A stretch of DNA of 64,000 nucleotides from Alphaproteobacteria bacterium (lineage in GTDB: Bacteria; Pseudomonadota; Alphaproteobacteria; Micavibrionales; Micavibrionaceae). The stretch lies in the NCBI GenBank assembly GCA_018000295.1, contig JAGNKE010000001.1, forward strand, positions 62,001 to 126,000, given 5' to 3'. Positions 26,195-35,177 of the stretch are shown one piece after another (within the stretch, counting starts at the first letter, position 1; each line of letters opens with the position of its first letter). Below the pieces are notes generated by a model that was not told the origin of the DNA, searched no databases, and saw nothing but the letters and a program-made list of their open reading frames with translations. The position numbers were made by a program, and so were the translations under genes.

Positions 26195-27655
26195 ATGAAT
26201 AAACCCGCCAAAGCCGCAATCAGAACCGCCATCACCCCGACAAGGGCCGAGGATTTTCCCGAATGGTACCAGCAGGTCATCAAGGCCGCCGATATGGCCG
26301 AAAACTCCCCCGTGCGCGGCTGCATGATCATCAAACCCTACGGTCTGGCGATCTGGGAGAACATGGTCCGTATTTTCGATCCGTGGCTGAAGGATTACGG
26401 CGTTCAAAACGCCTCCTTCCCGCTCCTTATCCCTGTCAGCTTCCTCTCCAAGGAGGCCGAACACGTGGACGGTTTCGCCAAGGAGTGCGCGGTCGTCACC
26501 CATCACCGTCTGGAGATGGGTGAAAACGGCCTCGTGCCGACCGGAAAGCTGGAGGAACCTTACGTCATCCGCCCGACCTCGGAGACCATCATCGGCGATG
26601 CCATGGCCCGCTGGATTCAGTCCTACCGCGACCTGCCCCTGAAGCTCAACCAGTGGGGCAACGTCATGCGCTGGGAAATGCGGACGCGGATGTTTCTCCG
26701 CACCTCGGAGTTTTTCTGGCACGAGGGCCACTGCGCGTTTGAAAACGCGGAAGGCGCAAAAAGCGATTGCCTGACCATTCTGGATTTTTACGAAAAATTC
26801 TTCCGCGACTACTGTGCCTTCACGGGGTTCAAAGGAGTAAAAACCCCCGAGGAACGCTTCCCCGGCGCCGACGAAACCTATTCCTTCGAGTCCATCATGC
26901 AGGACGGCAAGGCGCTGCAGGCCGCCACGACCCACGATCTGGGCCGCAATTTCGCCAAAAGCTGCGACATCAAATATCAGGGCCGTGACGGCAACGAGCA
27001 TTATGTCCACACCACAAGCTGGGCCTTTAGCACCCGCGTCATTGGCGGCCTCATCATGATGCACGCCGATGATGACGGCCTCATCATGCCCCCCCGCATC
27101 GCCCCGCATCAGGTCGTAATCCTTCCGGTCCTTAAAGACGATGGCACAACGCCGCAGATTATGGAGTTCTGCACGAACCTGACGGCAAAACTCAAGGCAC
27201 AGGGCATAACGGTTAAACTGGACGAACGTGAAATGCGAACCCCGGACAAAATGTGGGACGCCGTCAAAAAGGGCGTCCCCGTGCGCGTGGAGATCGGCGG
27301 CCGCGAAGCGCAGGAGCAGGCCGTAACCTTCGTCCGCCGCGATCTCGGTCGGGAATCGAAAACAACTCTGCCCGCAGACGCTTTCCTGAAGGAGATTACA
27401 AGAACTCTGGACGCGATCCATGACAGTATGCTGGACCGTTCAAGAAAATTCCACGCCGCCAGCCTGACTGAGGGCAAAACGGTCAGCGACATCAAGGAGT
27501 ATTTCGCGTCTGGAAAAACAGGACTTGTGAAAGTCCCCATCGAAGTGCTGAACGACGAAAAACTGGCAGATGTAAAAAGCGAATATGGCCTCTCGGCGCG
27601 TAACAAACCCTTCGAGGACGAGGGACGCAAGGTTCTCGTAGGCCGGGCATACTAA
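26195..27655 (+). CDS. proS: prolyl-tRNA synthetase, archaeal/eukaryotic type
   Basis: Class II aminoacyl-tRNA synthetase charging tRNA-Pro. The class II motifs are seen in NASFPLLIPVSFL, RPTSETIIGDAMARWIQSYRDLPLKLNQWGNVMRWE and RTSEFFWHEGH. At 486 residues it lacks the editing insertion of the E. coli type, has the extra C-terminal domain, and ends in tyrosine (VLVGRAY), all features of the archaeal/eukaryotic (type 3) enzyme. Most alphaproteobacteria carry a shorter bacterial-branch ProRS at this exact place before lolC, so an in-place replacement by a transferred gene is likely. Confidence 0.95.
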   Translation: MNKPAKAAIRTAITPTRAEDFPEWYQQVIKAADMAENSPVRGCMIIKPYGLAIWENMVRIFDPWLKDYGVQNASFPLLIPVSFLSKEAEHVDGFAKECAVVTHHRLEMGENGLVPTGKLEEPYVIRPTSETIIGDAMARWIQSYRDLPLKLNQWGNVMRWEMRTRMFLRTSEFFWHEGHCAFENAEGAKSDCLTILDFYEKFFRDYCAFTGFKGVKTPEERFPGADETYSFESIMQDGKALQAATTHDLGRNFAKSCDIKYQGRDGNEHYVHTTSWAFSTRVIGGLIMMHADDDGLIMPPRIAPHQVVILPVLKDDGTTPQIMEFCTNLTAKLKAQGITVKLDEREMRTPDKMWDAVKKGVPVRVEIGGREAQEQAVTFVRRDLGRESKTTLPADAFLKEITRTLDAIHDSMLDRSRKFHAASLTEGKTVSDIKEYFASGKTGLVKVPIEVLNDEKLADVKSEYGLSARNKPFEDEGRKVLVGRAY

Positions 27656-27702
27656 CTGTAAGAGCAACAAGTCTCCCGTCAAAGGAGGGCAGGCGGTAAC
27701 AA

Positions 27703-28947
27703 ATGTTTTCCAGATTTGAACGGATGGTTGCTTGGCGCTACCTGCGCTCAAAAAAGGCGGAAGGCTTCGTCTCCGTCATTGCCGGATTTTCCTTTATGGG
27801 GATTCTTCTCGGGGTAGCCACGCTTATTATCGTGATGTCGGTGATGAATGGCTTCCGGGAGGAACTGTTTGGCCGGATTCTCGGTCTGGGCGGCCACATG
27901 AACGCATATTCGACTTCAGGCAAACTCTACGATTACGAAATGCTCGTCGGCAAACTTAAGGAAATAGACGGCATAAAAAGCGTGACCCCCGTCATAGAAA
28001 GCCAGTCTCTGATGACCACGGCGGAAGGGCAGGCAAACGGCGTCATGGTCCGCGCCCTCAGTCAGGAGGATTTCTCCGCCCGCGACATCCTCTTCAACGG
28101 CATCAGGCAGGGGGAAATCGGCAACTTCGTCGAAGGCAAGATTGCTGTTGGGACAGTCCTCGCCGACCGCTACAAACTCAAGCCGGGAGACAAAATCACA
28201 CTGATCTCACCCGAAGTCAAAAGCGGTCCCTTCGGCAATATGCAGCGCAAAAAGACTTATGAAGTCGGAATTATTTTTGACGTCGAAATGTACGAATACA
28301 ACAGCGGCTTTATCTTCATGCCTTTAGCCGCGGCCCAGAAGCTTTTTAATTATGGCGAAGGGGTCAGCTCTCTGGAAATCTTTCTCACCGACGCCGACAG
28401 GCTCGATGAAATCCGGCAGGCGGCGGAAATCAAGATCGATCCGTTCGCAAAAGTGTATGACTGGCGCGATATGAATCGCAGCTTCTTCAATGCCCTCAAT
28501 GTCGAACGCAACGTCATGTTCCTGATCCTCAGCCTCATTATCATCGTTGCCGCCTTCAACATCATCTCATCCATGATCATGCTCGTAAAGGATAAGGGTC
28601 ACGATATCGCCATCATGCGGACCATGGGCGCAACCCGCAGAAATATGCTGAAAATTTTTATTCTCACGGGCGCAAGCATCGGCTTTATCGGAACTTTTTT
28701 CGGTGCAGCGCTTGGAATTTCCTTCGCGCTGAACATCGAGTCCATCCGCAAATGGATTGAAAGTATGACGGGCTATACGGTCTGGGATGCCGAAATCCGC
28801 TTTCTTTCAGAAATTCCGGCGGTGATTGACTGGAACGAAGTGATCGCCGTCATCGGTATGGCGTTTTTCCTGTCTGTCGCGGCCACGCTCTATCCGGCTT
28901 GGCGGGCTGCGCGTCTCGACCCCGTCGAAGCCATGCGGTACGAGTAG
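27703..28947 (+). CDS. lolC: lipoprotein-releasing ABC transporter permease LolC/LolE
   Basis: Inner-membrane permease that extracts outer-membrane lipoproteins and passes them to LolA. The N-terminal helix with SVIAGFSFMGILLGVATLIIVMSVMNGFREELFGRILGL is the Lol signature; a periplasmic domain of about 220 residues follows, then three C-terminal FtsX-type helices with the KDKGHDIAIMRTMGATRRNMLKIF coupling region. 414 residues; a single permease gene, so it probably acts as a homodimer (LolF-like) with LolD. It ends nine bases before lolD. Confidence 0.95.
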   Translation: MFSRFERMVAWRYLRSKKAEGFVSVIAGFSFMGILLGVATLIIVMSVMNGFREELFGRILGLGGHMNAYSTSGKLYDYEMLVGKLKEIDGIKSVTPVIESQSLMTTAEGQANGVMVRALSQEDFSARDILFNGIRQGEIGNFVEGKIAVGTVLADRYKLKPGDKITLISPEVKSGPFGNMQRKKTYEVGIIFDVEMYEYNSGFIFMPLAAAQKLFNYGEGVSSLEIFLTDADRLDEIRQAAEIKIDPFAKVYDWRDMNRSFFNALNVERNVMFLILSLIIIVAAFNIISSMIMLVKDKGHDIAIMRTMGATRRNMLKIFILTGASIGFIGTFFGAALGISFALNIESIRKWIESMTGYTVWDAEIRFLSEIPAVIDWNEVIAVIGMAFFLSVAATLYPAWRAARLDPVEAMRYE

Positions 28948-28956
28948 GGGGCTGTA

Positions 28957-29781
28957 ATGTTTGAACCGGGCGTCCTCTCATCCATCTTCGACCGTCACAG
29001 CATGATCACAGGCATTCTGGAGCCTGTGCCAACAACCTTGGAAACCAACAAGCTCTGGAAAAGTTCGGGTGTCTTCCGCATCCGAAAATTTAAGCGCACG
29101 GAGGGAGATATCCTATTGACCGTTCAGGGTCTGGAAAAGCGCTACCAGCAGGGCAACCGGACACTGAATATTCTACAGAAACTGAATCTGCGCCTCCGTG
29201 GCGGGGAAATCACGGCGCTAGTAGGGCCAAGCGGATCGGGGAAGTCAACACTTTTGCACATATTAGGCCTTCTCGATACCCCTACAGGTGGCCAGATCAT
29301 TATCGGCGACCAGATCGTCGGCAAGATGAACGACAGCGCCCGAACGCGTCTGCGTAATAAATCGATCGGCTTTGTTTACCAGTTCCACCATCTTTTGCCA
29401 GAATTCACGGCCCTCGAAAACGTCGCCATGCCCCTCATCATCGGGGGCACGAATATGCGTGAGGCCAAAGACCGGGCGGAGGAATACCTCAAGGCCATGG
29501 GTCTGGCCGAACGCGTCAAGCACCGTCCGGCGGAACTATCTGGGGGTGAACAGCAGCGCGTGGCGATTGCCCGCGCCCTTGTCAATCAGCCCAAGCTGCT
29601 TTTCGCCGACGAACCGACAGGAAACCTCGACCCCGAAACCTCGCAGGAGGTTTTTGAAATACTCATGGAACAGGTCCGCAGCCGCGGCATTGGTGCCCTC
29701 ATCGCAACGCACAACATCGCCTTGGCCGAGGAGATGGACCGGATACTGGAACTCAAGGGCGGCAAGCTGGTGCCTTATTGA
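28957..29781 (+). CDS. lolD: lipoprotein-releasing ABC transporter ATP-binding protein LolD
   Basis: ATPase of the lipoprotein-release system. Walker A GPSGSGKST, Q-loop YQFHHLLPEFT, signature LSGGEQQRVAIARAL, Walker B LLFADEPTGNLD and the His switch in IATHN are intact. From this ATG it has about 53 extra N-terminal residues with no family match. A TTG at 29116 (residue 54), with GGAGGGAG about nine bases upstream, would give the standard 221-residue LolD, so the extension may be untranslated or an alternative start. Confidence 0.93.
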   Translation: MFEPGVLSSIFDRHSMITGILEPVPTTLETNKLWKSSGVFRIRKFKRTEGDILLTVQGLEKRYQQGNRTLNILQKLNLRLRGGEITALVGPSGSGKSTLLHILGLLDTPTGGQIIIGDQIVGKMNDSARTRLRNKSIGFVYQFHHLLPEFTALENVAMPLIIGGTNMREAKDRAEEYLKAMGLAERVKHRPAELSGGEQQRVAIARALVNQPKLLFADEPTGNLDPETSQEVFEILMEQVRSRGIGALIATHNIALAEEMDRILELKGGKLVPY

Positions 29782-29794
29782 AAGGAAGAAATTG

Positions 29795-30421
29795 ATGAAT
29801 AAAGGATTTTATTTCTATGCCCTGTTTCTTTTTATGGTTTCTTTTTCCCCTGCATATGCAAAATTCTTTTCGCCCGAGGAGGAATATGCACAGATGATTC
29901 AGCAGGCACAAAGTACGCCTGCCGATTACGATTTTGAAAAACTGCGTGAAAATTACTCAAGGCTTGAGCCCTATAGACCATACAGCATTAGCCCTTCACA
30001 CAACTTTAGTGAGTTGTTTAAGCGTCAGGATGAGGGTGATAAATCTGCAATCAAGGATATTGATGCCTACGTTCTGAAGAATTTTGCTCTGCCTGAAGCA
30101 CACTCAAGAGCAATGATAGCCTATGAAAAAGAGGGAAATATGCAGAAAGCGGCATTTCATGAATGGGCAACAAAAGGTTTGATAAAGGCGCTAAAATACT
30201 CTGGAGACGGTAAATCAGCACAAACGGCATACAAAGTGTTGATAGTCTCAGAGGAATATCTTCTCGCGCGATGGGAAATGGATCGTAAAACAATAACCCA
30301 AACTTTAAAAAACGAACGCGGCAGAATGTATGATGTGCTTTCGGGAAAAAATATCAAGACTGGGGAAAGTATGTCCATTTGGTTTGATGTAACACAAATA
30401 TTCTCCGCAAAACTTGATTGA
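29795..30421 (+). CDS. DUF4919-like exported protein
   Basis: A 208-residue protein with a signal peptide (residues 1-21, ending SPAYA). The mature part matches my memory of DUF4919: YDFEKLRENYSRLEPYRPY, then an LFKR-GD helix, AHSRAMIAYEKEGNMQKAAFHEW, GLIKALKYSGDGKSAQTAYKVL, SEEYLLARW and GRMYDVL. I start at the ATG with GGAAG upstream; the frame is also open far into lolD, which is not coding there. Function of the family is unknown. Base composition is more AT-rich than the lol genes. Confidence 0.75.
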   Translation: MNKGFYFYALFLFMVSFSPAYAKFFSPEEEYAQMIQQAQSTPADYDFEKLRENYSRLEPYRPYSISPSHNFSELFKRQDEGDKSAIKDIDAYVLKNFALPEAHSRAMIAYEKEGNMQKAAFHEWATKGLIKALKYSGDGKSAQTAYKVLIVSEEYLLARWEMDRKTITQTLKNERGRMYDVLSGKNIKTGESMSIWFDVTQIFSAKLD

Positions 30422-30427
30422 GATCTT

Positions 30428-31258
30428 TTGACTTTGAATGTTTCTGGCAAATATGGCTGGTCTCCTTGTGAGGCCTTAAAGGCCTACTTCCGGGCGCTTG
30501 CTTGCGATTGCGGACTTGAAAGCCTTCTACGCCAAAATCTAAAAAAATCAGGTGTTGCTCAAAAAGAAACCATTTCCGCTGATACAAAAACGACGGTCCT
30601 GATTGCAGGCCCACCGGAAGGACAGCCGCTTCTTCTCTTTCACGGCACCCCCGGCAGCGCCCTGAGTTGGTGGAATTTTCTTAAAAGGCCTGGAATTTAT
30701 CAAATCATAGCCGTTGATAGGCCAGGCTTTAGCCCGGTGAACAGAGCTATCCCTGATCCAGTGCGCGATTACAGCATTTTGAGCGCGATTTTAAAATCAG
30801 TAAGTCAAAGTCAGAAGGCCATCCTAGTCGGCCACTCCATGGGGGGCGGTTTGGCGGCAAAGTTAGCGGCAGATCACCCCGAAAAGGTCAAAGCATTGGT
30901 TCTGATCGGCGCCTCTCTCGATCCCGGTCTGGAGCAAATAAAACCCATACAACAAGTGGCGAAGAAAGCACCCCTGAAACTACTAATTAACCGTTCCGCC
31001 CGCAACAGCAACGAGGAGCTAATAAAATATCCAGAGTTTTTAGAGCGCCTTTTGCCCGAACTGGAAAAGATAAAATGCCCTGTCTTGGCAGTGCACGCGC
31101 GGGATGACGGGTTAGTCCCATTTGAAAACGTAAGCTTCATGGAAAGAAAATTTAAGGGAGCACGCGTTTTCAATAAGCTGTTGTTTGAGCATGGAGGGCA
31201 TGACCTACACAGGTGTAAAGACAGAGAAATACTGAATGAAATCGGAAAAATTTTTTAA
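30428..31258 (+). CDS. alpha/beta hydrolase
   Basis: Alpha/beta-fold hydrolase of about 276 residues. The oxyanion loop HGTPGSALSWW is near residue 72, the nucleophile elbow GHSMGGG gives Ser137, the acid is in HARDDGLVP and the histidine in HGGHDLHRC near the end. No signal peptide, so cytoplasmic. No in-frame ATG precedes the core, so TTG at 30428 (or 30434) is used with low confidence. Substrate unknown. It follows the DUF4919 gene by six bases and converges with the small gene on the other strand, overlapping by four bases. Confidence 0.75.
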   Translation: MTLNVSGKYGWSPCEALKAYFRALACDCGLESLLRQNLKKSGVAQKETISADTKTTVLIAGPPEGQPLLLFHGTPGSALSWWNFLKRPGIYQIIAVDRPGFSPVNRAIPDPVRDYSILSAILKSVSQSQKAILVGHSMGGGLAAKLAADHPEKVKALVLIGASLDPGLEQIKPIQQVAKKAPLKLLINRSARNSNEELIKYPEFLERLLPELEKIKCPVLAVHARDDGLVPFENVSFMERKFKGARVFNKLLFEHGGHDLHRCKDREILNEIGKIF

Positions 31259-31425
31259 TCCGCGTATTTGCTTTTTGTCTTCAAGGGATACTTGCGGTCA
31301 AGTTCACGGTATTTTTCCTGTGACTCATCCAGTAAATCACGCATCTGGGCAAACTCGCGCAACTGTTCAGCCAGCCCGTCTGCCTCTTCCTTGGTAAGTT
31401 TTGTGTCGTTCGGTGCTTTGTCCAT
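31255..31425 (-). CDS. small charged hypothetical protein, 56 aa
   Basis: A short reading frame on the minus strand starting MDKAPNDTKLTKEEADGLAE and ending KTKSKYAD. The ATG has AGAGG about 12 bases upstream. The product is very charged and predicted helical (heptad-like LAEQLREFAQMRDLLDESQEKYREL), so it may form a short coiled coil. It ends overlapping the hydrolase stop by four bases, like other true convergent pairs in this window. No family recognised. Confidence 0.55.
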   Translation of the reverse strand: MDKAPNDTKLTKEEADGLAEQLREFAQMRDLLDESQEKYRELDRKYPLKTKSKYAD

Positions 31426-31567
31426 GCATGAACAGATTACCTCTTTTTATTTGCAGATAGAAGAAAAAGCTTCATACAGAAGGCTTGTTTGGCTAGCATA
31501 ACCCCGCAATCTTCTCGGATTCACATGTTTCCGCTGCAAAACAGCTGAGACATTGAGGTTTTGTTTG

Positions 31568-34500
31568 ATGCCAGGCTCCAAGTTTATCCACCTTCACACC
31601 CACTCGGCCTATTCTCTGGCAGAGGGGGCAATTACGACTAAAGACCTGGTCAAGCTTTGCGTGGCTGGACGGATGCCGGCCGTTGCGGTGACAGATACGA
31701 ATAACCTTTTTGGGGCCATGGAGTTCGCTACGGAAGCAGTCAAGGCCGGAGTGCAGCCGATCCTTGGGGCGCAAATAGCATTGGGTGCTGCGGGGCATCA
31801 ACTTGTTCTGCTTGTGCAGAATGAAAAAGGCTACCGCAATCTTTCAAAGATTCTCAGTGATACCTATATGAAAAGCGGCGACGTGGGGCAGTTCAGCGTA
31901 AGTCGTGAAACGCTGTTCGCCCACGCCGAAGGGTTAATCTGTCTAACAGGCGGCTTAAAGGGGGAGATCGCTCAGGCGCTGCTCCATCATCGCCCGGAAG
32001 AGGCAAAACAATCTTTATTGGAGCTTTTCAAATACTTCCCGGACCGCCTCTATATCGAACTCCAGCGTCACGGTTGGCCCGAAGAGGAGATGGTCGAGGA
32101 AGGTCTCCTCGCGCTAGCATACGAAAACGACATACCACTGGTCGCCACGAATGACTGTTACTTTAAGGACCGCGAGGCCTATGAAGCCCACGATGCCCTC
32201 CTGTGTATCGCTGAGGGGCGCTACATCAGTGAAACGAACCGCCGCAAGGTGACGCCCGAGCATTATTTCAAATCGGCACGCGAAATGGCCGACCTGTTTT
32301 CCGACATCCCTGAAGCTATCGCCAATACGGTCGTTATAGCGCAACGCTGCTCCTATCTTCTTAAACCGTTAAAAACGATCCTTCCCGCATTCGCGTCTGC
32401 AAACGGCCGTAGCGAGGCGGATGAATTGCGCGAACAGGCGCGGGCGGGTCTGGAATGGCGCCTGGAAAAATTCGTGTTTGAGAAAAGGCAAAGTAAGGAT
32501 CAACGCGAGGCCGTCGCCAAACCCTACCGCGACCGTCTGGAGTTTGAGTTGAAGACGATCAACGACATGGGATTTCCGGGATACTTCCTTATCGTCTCAG
32601 ATTTCATCCGCTGGGCGAAGGATCAAAACATACCTGTCGGGCCGGGCCGGGGATCTGGCGCAGGCTCTGTCGTGGCATGGGCACTGAAAATCACCGACCT
32701 TGATCCACTGGCCCTTGGGCTTCTCTTCGAACGCTTTCTGAATCCCGAGCGCGTATCCCTCCCGGACTTCGACGTCGATTTCTGCCAAGACCGCCGCGAC
32801 GAGGTGATCCGCTATGTGCAGCAGCGCTACGGCCATGACCGGGTAGCCCAGATTATCACTTTCGGAAAATTGCAGGCCCGCGCCGTGGTGCGCGACGTGG
32901 GGCGCGTGCTGCAAATCCCATACGGGCAGGTGGACCGCATCGCCAAACTGATCCCAAACAATCTCGCCAACCCGGTCACGCTCGAACAGGCTCTGGAACA
33001 GGATCAGGAACTCAGAAACGAACGTAACAGGGACGATACGCAACGAAAACTGATTGATATTGCTCTCCAGCTTGAGGGGCTTTACCGCCACGCCTCGACC
33101 CACGCGGCCGGCGTTGTAATCTCGGATCGGCCTTTACATGAAGTCGTCCCGCTTTACCGCGATCCGCGCTCGGATATGCCTGTCACCCAGTTCAATATGA
33201 AAGCAGTCGAGCAGGCCGGACTGATTAAATTCGACTTTCTGGGTCTGAAAACCATGACCGTGATCCAGAAAACGCTGGATATGCTCAGAGCCAAAGGAAA
33301 AAAAATCGAAACGCTGGATATTCCCTTGGACGATCCCAAATCCTACGCTCTGATGTCGGCGGGCGATACGGTTGGCGTCTTCCAGCTTGAAAGTGCAGGA
33401 ATGCGCGACACACTCCGCAAGATGAAGCCAAACCGCTTCGAGGATATAATTGCTTTGGTTTCCCTCTACCGCCCCGGCCCCATGGACAACATTCCGAAAT
33501 ACATCAGCGTCAAGGAGCAGAAGGAGGACGCCGACTACCTCCATCCCGTCCTTCGCCCCTATCTGGAGGAAACCTACGGCATTATGATCTATCAGGAGCA
33601 GGTCATGCAGGCCGCGCAGTCCCTCGCGGGCTATTCTCTGGGCGGAGCGGACCTCCTGCGCCGGGCCATGGGGAAAAAAATCAAGGAAGAAATGGACGAT
33701 CAGCGCGAAATGTTTCTCAGGGGCGCGAAGGAAAGCCATAATGTCGGCGCGGATCAGGCCGCCTTTATCTTCGAGCAGATCGCCAAATTCGCGGGTTACG
33801 GTTTCAACAAATCACACGCAGCGGCCTACGCCCTGATTGCCTACTGGACGGCCTGGTTGAAGGCCAATTTCCCGCAGGAATTCATGGCCGCCTCCATGAC
33901 CTATGATAAGGGCAATACGGACAAGCTGGCACTCTTCAAACAAGACCTCGACCGGATGGGGATAAAAATCCTCCTCCCGGACATCAATCAATCGCTCCCG
34001 GATTTCTCGGTCGAAGGTCAGTCCGTGCGCTACGCTCTTTCAGCTCTCAAAGGGGTGGGGGAGCAGGCTATGGAAAGCCTCTTGTCTGAGCGTCAAAATC
34101 ATGGCCCCTTCCTGTCAATAGAGGATTTCGCGCAGCGGATCGACCCGAAAGCCATGAACCGAAGGCAACTCGAACAAATGGCCGCCGCTGGCGTCTTCGA
34201 TAGCTTGGAACCCGACCGCGCCAGATTAGTGGCGGGGACTGAGACAATTCTGCGCTATGCTCAGTCGGTTCAGGAAGAAAGAAGCAGCGGGCAGGTCAGC
34301 CTCTTCGGGGATTCAGGCGGAGGAGCCTTGGGAATGCCGGATTTGCCGAAGGTTGACCGCTGGTCGCCACTAGAGCAGCTGGCCCATGAATTCGCGGCCG
34401 TGGGATTTTATCTTTCGGCCCATCCCCTTGATTCAAGACGCTCACAACTCGAACGTCTGAACATTTTGAGTTTTGCCGAACTGGAATCCCAGATGCGCGA

Positions 34501-34993
34501 GAAGCCGGCTCTGCGCGTCAAAATGGCAGGGGTGCTGCTGAAGAAATCAGAAAAAGTCTCCCAGAAAGGCAACCGCTACGCCTTCCTCCAGCTTTCTGAC
34601 CCGACCGGCGTTTACGAAGTCACTCTTTTCTCTGACATTCTTCATGCTACCCGTGAAATTCTCGAACCCGGCCAGACACTGCTGCTCACGGTCGAGGCCG
34701 AACAGCGGGAGGATCAACTCCGCCTCACCTGTTTTGGCCTTGAGCGTTTAGACCGACTTCTGGAAATGAAAATCAGCGAGATCGTGATTGATCTGGAAAG
34801 CGCGGAGCCCGCCAGCAGATTGAGCGAGTTTTTAAAAATAGAGGGGGCCGGCCAGTCGGCCATCCAGCTGCGGGTCGCACTAGGGGGAGGAAAAACCGCA
34901 GTAATGAACCTTCCTGGGCGGTGGTCGTTGAGCGCCCAGGCCCGAGATATTCTGCGGGTTCAAAAGGGTGTTCTGCGGGTCGCTGAGCATTAA
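31568..34993 (+). CDS. dnaE: DNA polymerase III subunit alpha
   Basis: Replicative polymerase catalytic subunit. The PHP domain opens with FIHLHTHSAYSLAEGAI; palm motifs include GPGRGSGAGSVVAWAL and LPDFDVDFCQDRRDEVI, with the catalytic aspartates; the helix-hairpin region and an OB-fold domain (VKMAGVLLKKSEKVSQKGNR) follow. 1,141 residues from ATG 31568, which has GAGG nine bases upstream; the TTG at 31553 is unlikely. Position after lolCD is the conserved alphaproteobacterial location of the main DnaE, not the error-prone DnaE2. Confidence 0.96.
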   Translation: MPGSKFIHLHTHSAYSLAEGAITTKDLVKLCVAGRMPAVAVTDTNNLFGAMEFATEAVKAGVQPILGAQIALGAAGHQLVLLVQNEKGYRNLSKILSDTYMKSGDVGQFSVSRETLFAHAEGLICLTGGLKGEIAQALLHHRPEEAKQSLLELFKYFPDRLYIELQRHGWPEEEMVEEGLLALAYENDIPLVATNDCYFKDREAYEAHDALLCIAEGRYISETNRRKVTPEHYFKSAREMADLFSDIPEAIANTVVIAQRCSYLLKPLKTILPAFASANGRSEADELREQARAGLEWRLEKFVFEKRQSKDQREAVAKPYRDRLEFELKTINDMGFPGYFLIVSDFIRWAKDQNIPVGPGRGSGAGSVVAWALKITDLDPLALGLLFERFLNPERVSLPDFDVDFCQDRRDEVIRYVQQRYGHDRVAQIITFGKLQARAVVRDVGRVLQIPYGQVDRIAKLIPNNLANPVTLEQALEQDQELRNERNRDDTQRKLIDIALQLEGLYRHASTHAAGVVISDRPLHEVVPLYRDPRSDMPVTQFNMKAVEQAGLIKFDFLGLKTMTVIQKTLDMLRAKGKKIETLDIPLDDPKSYALMSAGDTVGVFQLESAGMRDTLRKMKPNRFEDIIALVSLYRPGPMDNIPKYISVKEQKEDADYLHPVLRPYLEETYGIMIYQEQVMQAAQSLAGYSLGGADLLRRAMGKKIKEEMDDQREMFLRGAKESHNVGADQAAFIFEQIAKFAGYGFNKSHAAAYALIAYWTAWLKANFPQEFMAASMTYDKGNTDKLALFKQDLDRMGIKILLPDINQSLPDFSVEGQSVRYALSALKGVGEQAMESLLSERQNHGPFLSIEDFAQRIDPKAMNRRQLEQMAAAGVFDSLEPDRARLVAGTETILRYAQSVQEERSSGQVSLFGDSGGGALGMPDLPKVDRWSPLEQLAHEFAAVGFYLSAHPLDSRRSQLERLNILSFAELESQMREKPALRVKMAGVLLKKSEKVSQKGNRYAFLQLSDPTGVYEVTLFSDILHATREILEPGQTLLLTVEAEQREDQLRLTCFGLERLDRLLEMKISEIVIDLESAEPASRLSEFLKIEGAGQSAIQLRVALGGGKTAVMNLPGRWSLSAQARDILRVQKGVLRVAEH

Positions 34994-35023
34994 TTAACCC
35001 CTTTATGCTAGACTTGTTTTTTC

Positions 35024-35056
35024 TTGCATTCCGGCGGTTTTCGCTGTAGAACCGCC
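35024..35056 (+). promoter_or_regulatory. candidate rpsB promoter with hairpin
   Basis: TTGCAT at 35024-35029 has TAGAAC 17 bases downstream, a weak -35/-10 pair. The same stretch contains a seven-base inverted repeat, GGCGGTT (35033-35039) and AACCGCC (35050-35056), with no T-run after it. A start near 35059 would begin just before the leader RNA described next. Either reading is tentative. Confidence 0.3.
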
Positions 35057-35072
35057 CCAACGTAAATTCACA

Positions 35073-35150
35073 TGCGGGTTATGGGCCTCATCCTCAAGGG
35101 ATAAAGCGCCCATCCGGTGCAGCCGATAAAGGGCTGTGTTTCAACCCGCA
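35073..35150 (+). ncRNA. structured rpsB leader, candidate S2 autoregulatory element
   Basis: A three-way junction can be drawn by eye. P1 pairs 35073-35080 with 35143-35150, eight perfect pairs. P2 pairs ATGGGC (35081-35086) with GCCCAT (35108-35113) and stacks directly on P1. P3 pairs CAGCC (35120-35124) with GGCTG (35132-35136). The rpsB ribosome site begins about 17 bases after P1. Ribosomal protein S2 is known to repress rpsB-tsf through its leader in E. coli; a similar role here is inferred from position and structure. Confidence 0.55.
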
Positions 35151-35177
35151 GAGGTACAACCGGTAAAGGAGAAAAAT

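Noticed and set aside
26165..27421. 418-codon minus-strand frame across proS
   Set aside because: Low-complexity His/Gly/Asp-rich translation typical of the antisense of a coding gene; proS motifs are clear.
31426..31567. dnaE promoter such as TTCATA-N17-TAGCAT
   Set aside because: Both boxes are weak and several equal alternatives exist in the same gap.
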